Origin: Promethearchaeota archaeon
GTDB taxonomy: Archaea; Asgardarchaeota; Lokiarchaeia; Sigynarchaeales; MK-D1
Length of the DNA: 6,390 nt
NCBI GenBank assembly: GCA_016839385.1
Contig: JAEOUK010000429.1
Span: 1 to 6,390 of the forward strand
Direction: 5' to 3'
Positions 6,378 to 6,390 of the stretch are shown piece by piece. The notes under the pieces are model-generated. The model ran no database searches. It was not told where the DNA came from and saw only the letters and a list, made by a program, of their open reading frames with translations. How positions within the stretch are numbered: the first letter of the stretch is position 1; each line of letters begins with the position of its first letter. Position numbers and translations under genes: made by a program.

Positions 6378-6390
6378 CTTGACAAGAGAA

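Overview
The window is almost entirely one leftward (minus-strand) gene cluster for a rotary A-type (archaeal/vacuolar-type, A/V-type) ATP synthase. In transcription order, right to left, it reads: proteolipid ring subunit K, central-stalk connector C, a small charged coiled-coil protein of unassigned family (called X here), central-stalk subunit F, peripheral-stalk subunit E, catalytic subunit A, and subunit B, which runs off the left edge with about 421 residues visible. Genes are 2 to 12 nt apart, and X and F share one base (TGATG), so this looks like a single translationally coupled operon.

Upstream of K is a 227-nt non-coding stretch that should hold the operon promoter. It contains T-tracts that probably end the preceding gene, a pair of 8-bp direct repeats exactly 22 bp apart, and a 7-bp inverted repeat. 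Beyond it, at the right edge, is a short minus-strand ORF of 58 codons encoding a four-cysteine zinc-ribbon protein; its true start may lie outside the window.

The A/B/F/C/E/K set, the A/T-rich DNA, the lysine/isoleucine-rich proteins and the short Shine-Dalgarno motifs fit an archaeon. The low GC and the rearranged gene order would suit a Promethearchaeota (Asgard) or Thermoplasmatota-like lineage, but this is inference; some bacteria also carry A/V-type ATPases.

How the parts work together, from family knowledge: A and B form the A3B3 head (A catalytic, B regulatory). F with D (not in the window) and C link the head to the K ring. E pairs with a second helical subunit (H in archaea, G in Thermus/eukaryotes) as the peripheral stalk to subunit I. 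No I, H or D gene is visible. X is the best candidate for the missing stalk partner of E, and is the main unexplained item. Other points of interest are a 43-residue C-terminal tail on E, a K subunit whose extra N-terminal hydrophobic segment would leave a standard two-helix proteolipid if cleaved, and ion-site residues in K that suggest proton rather than sodium coupling.
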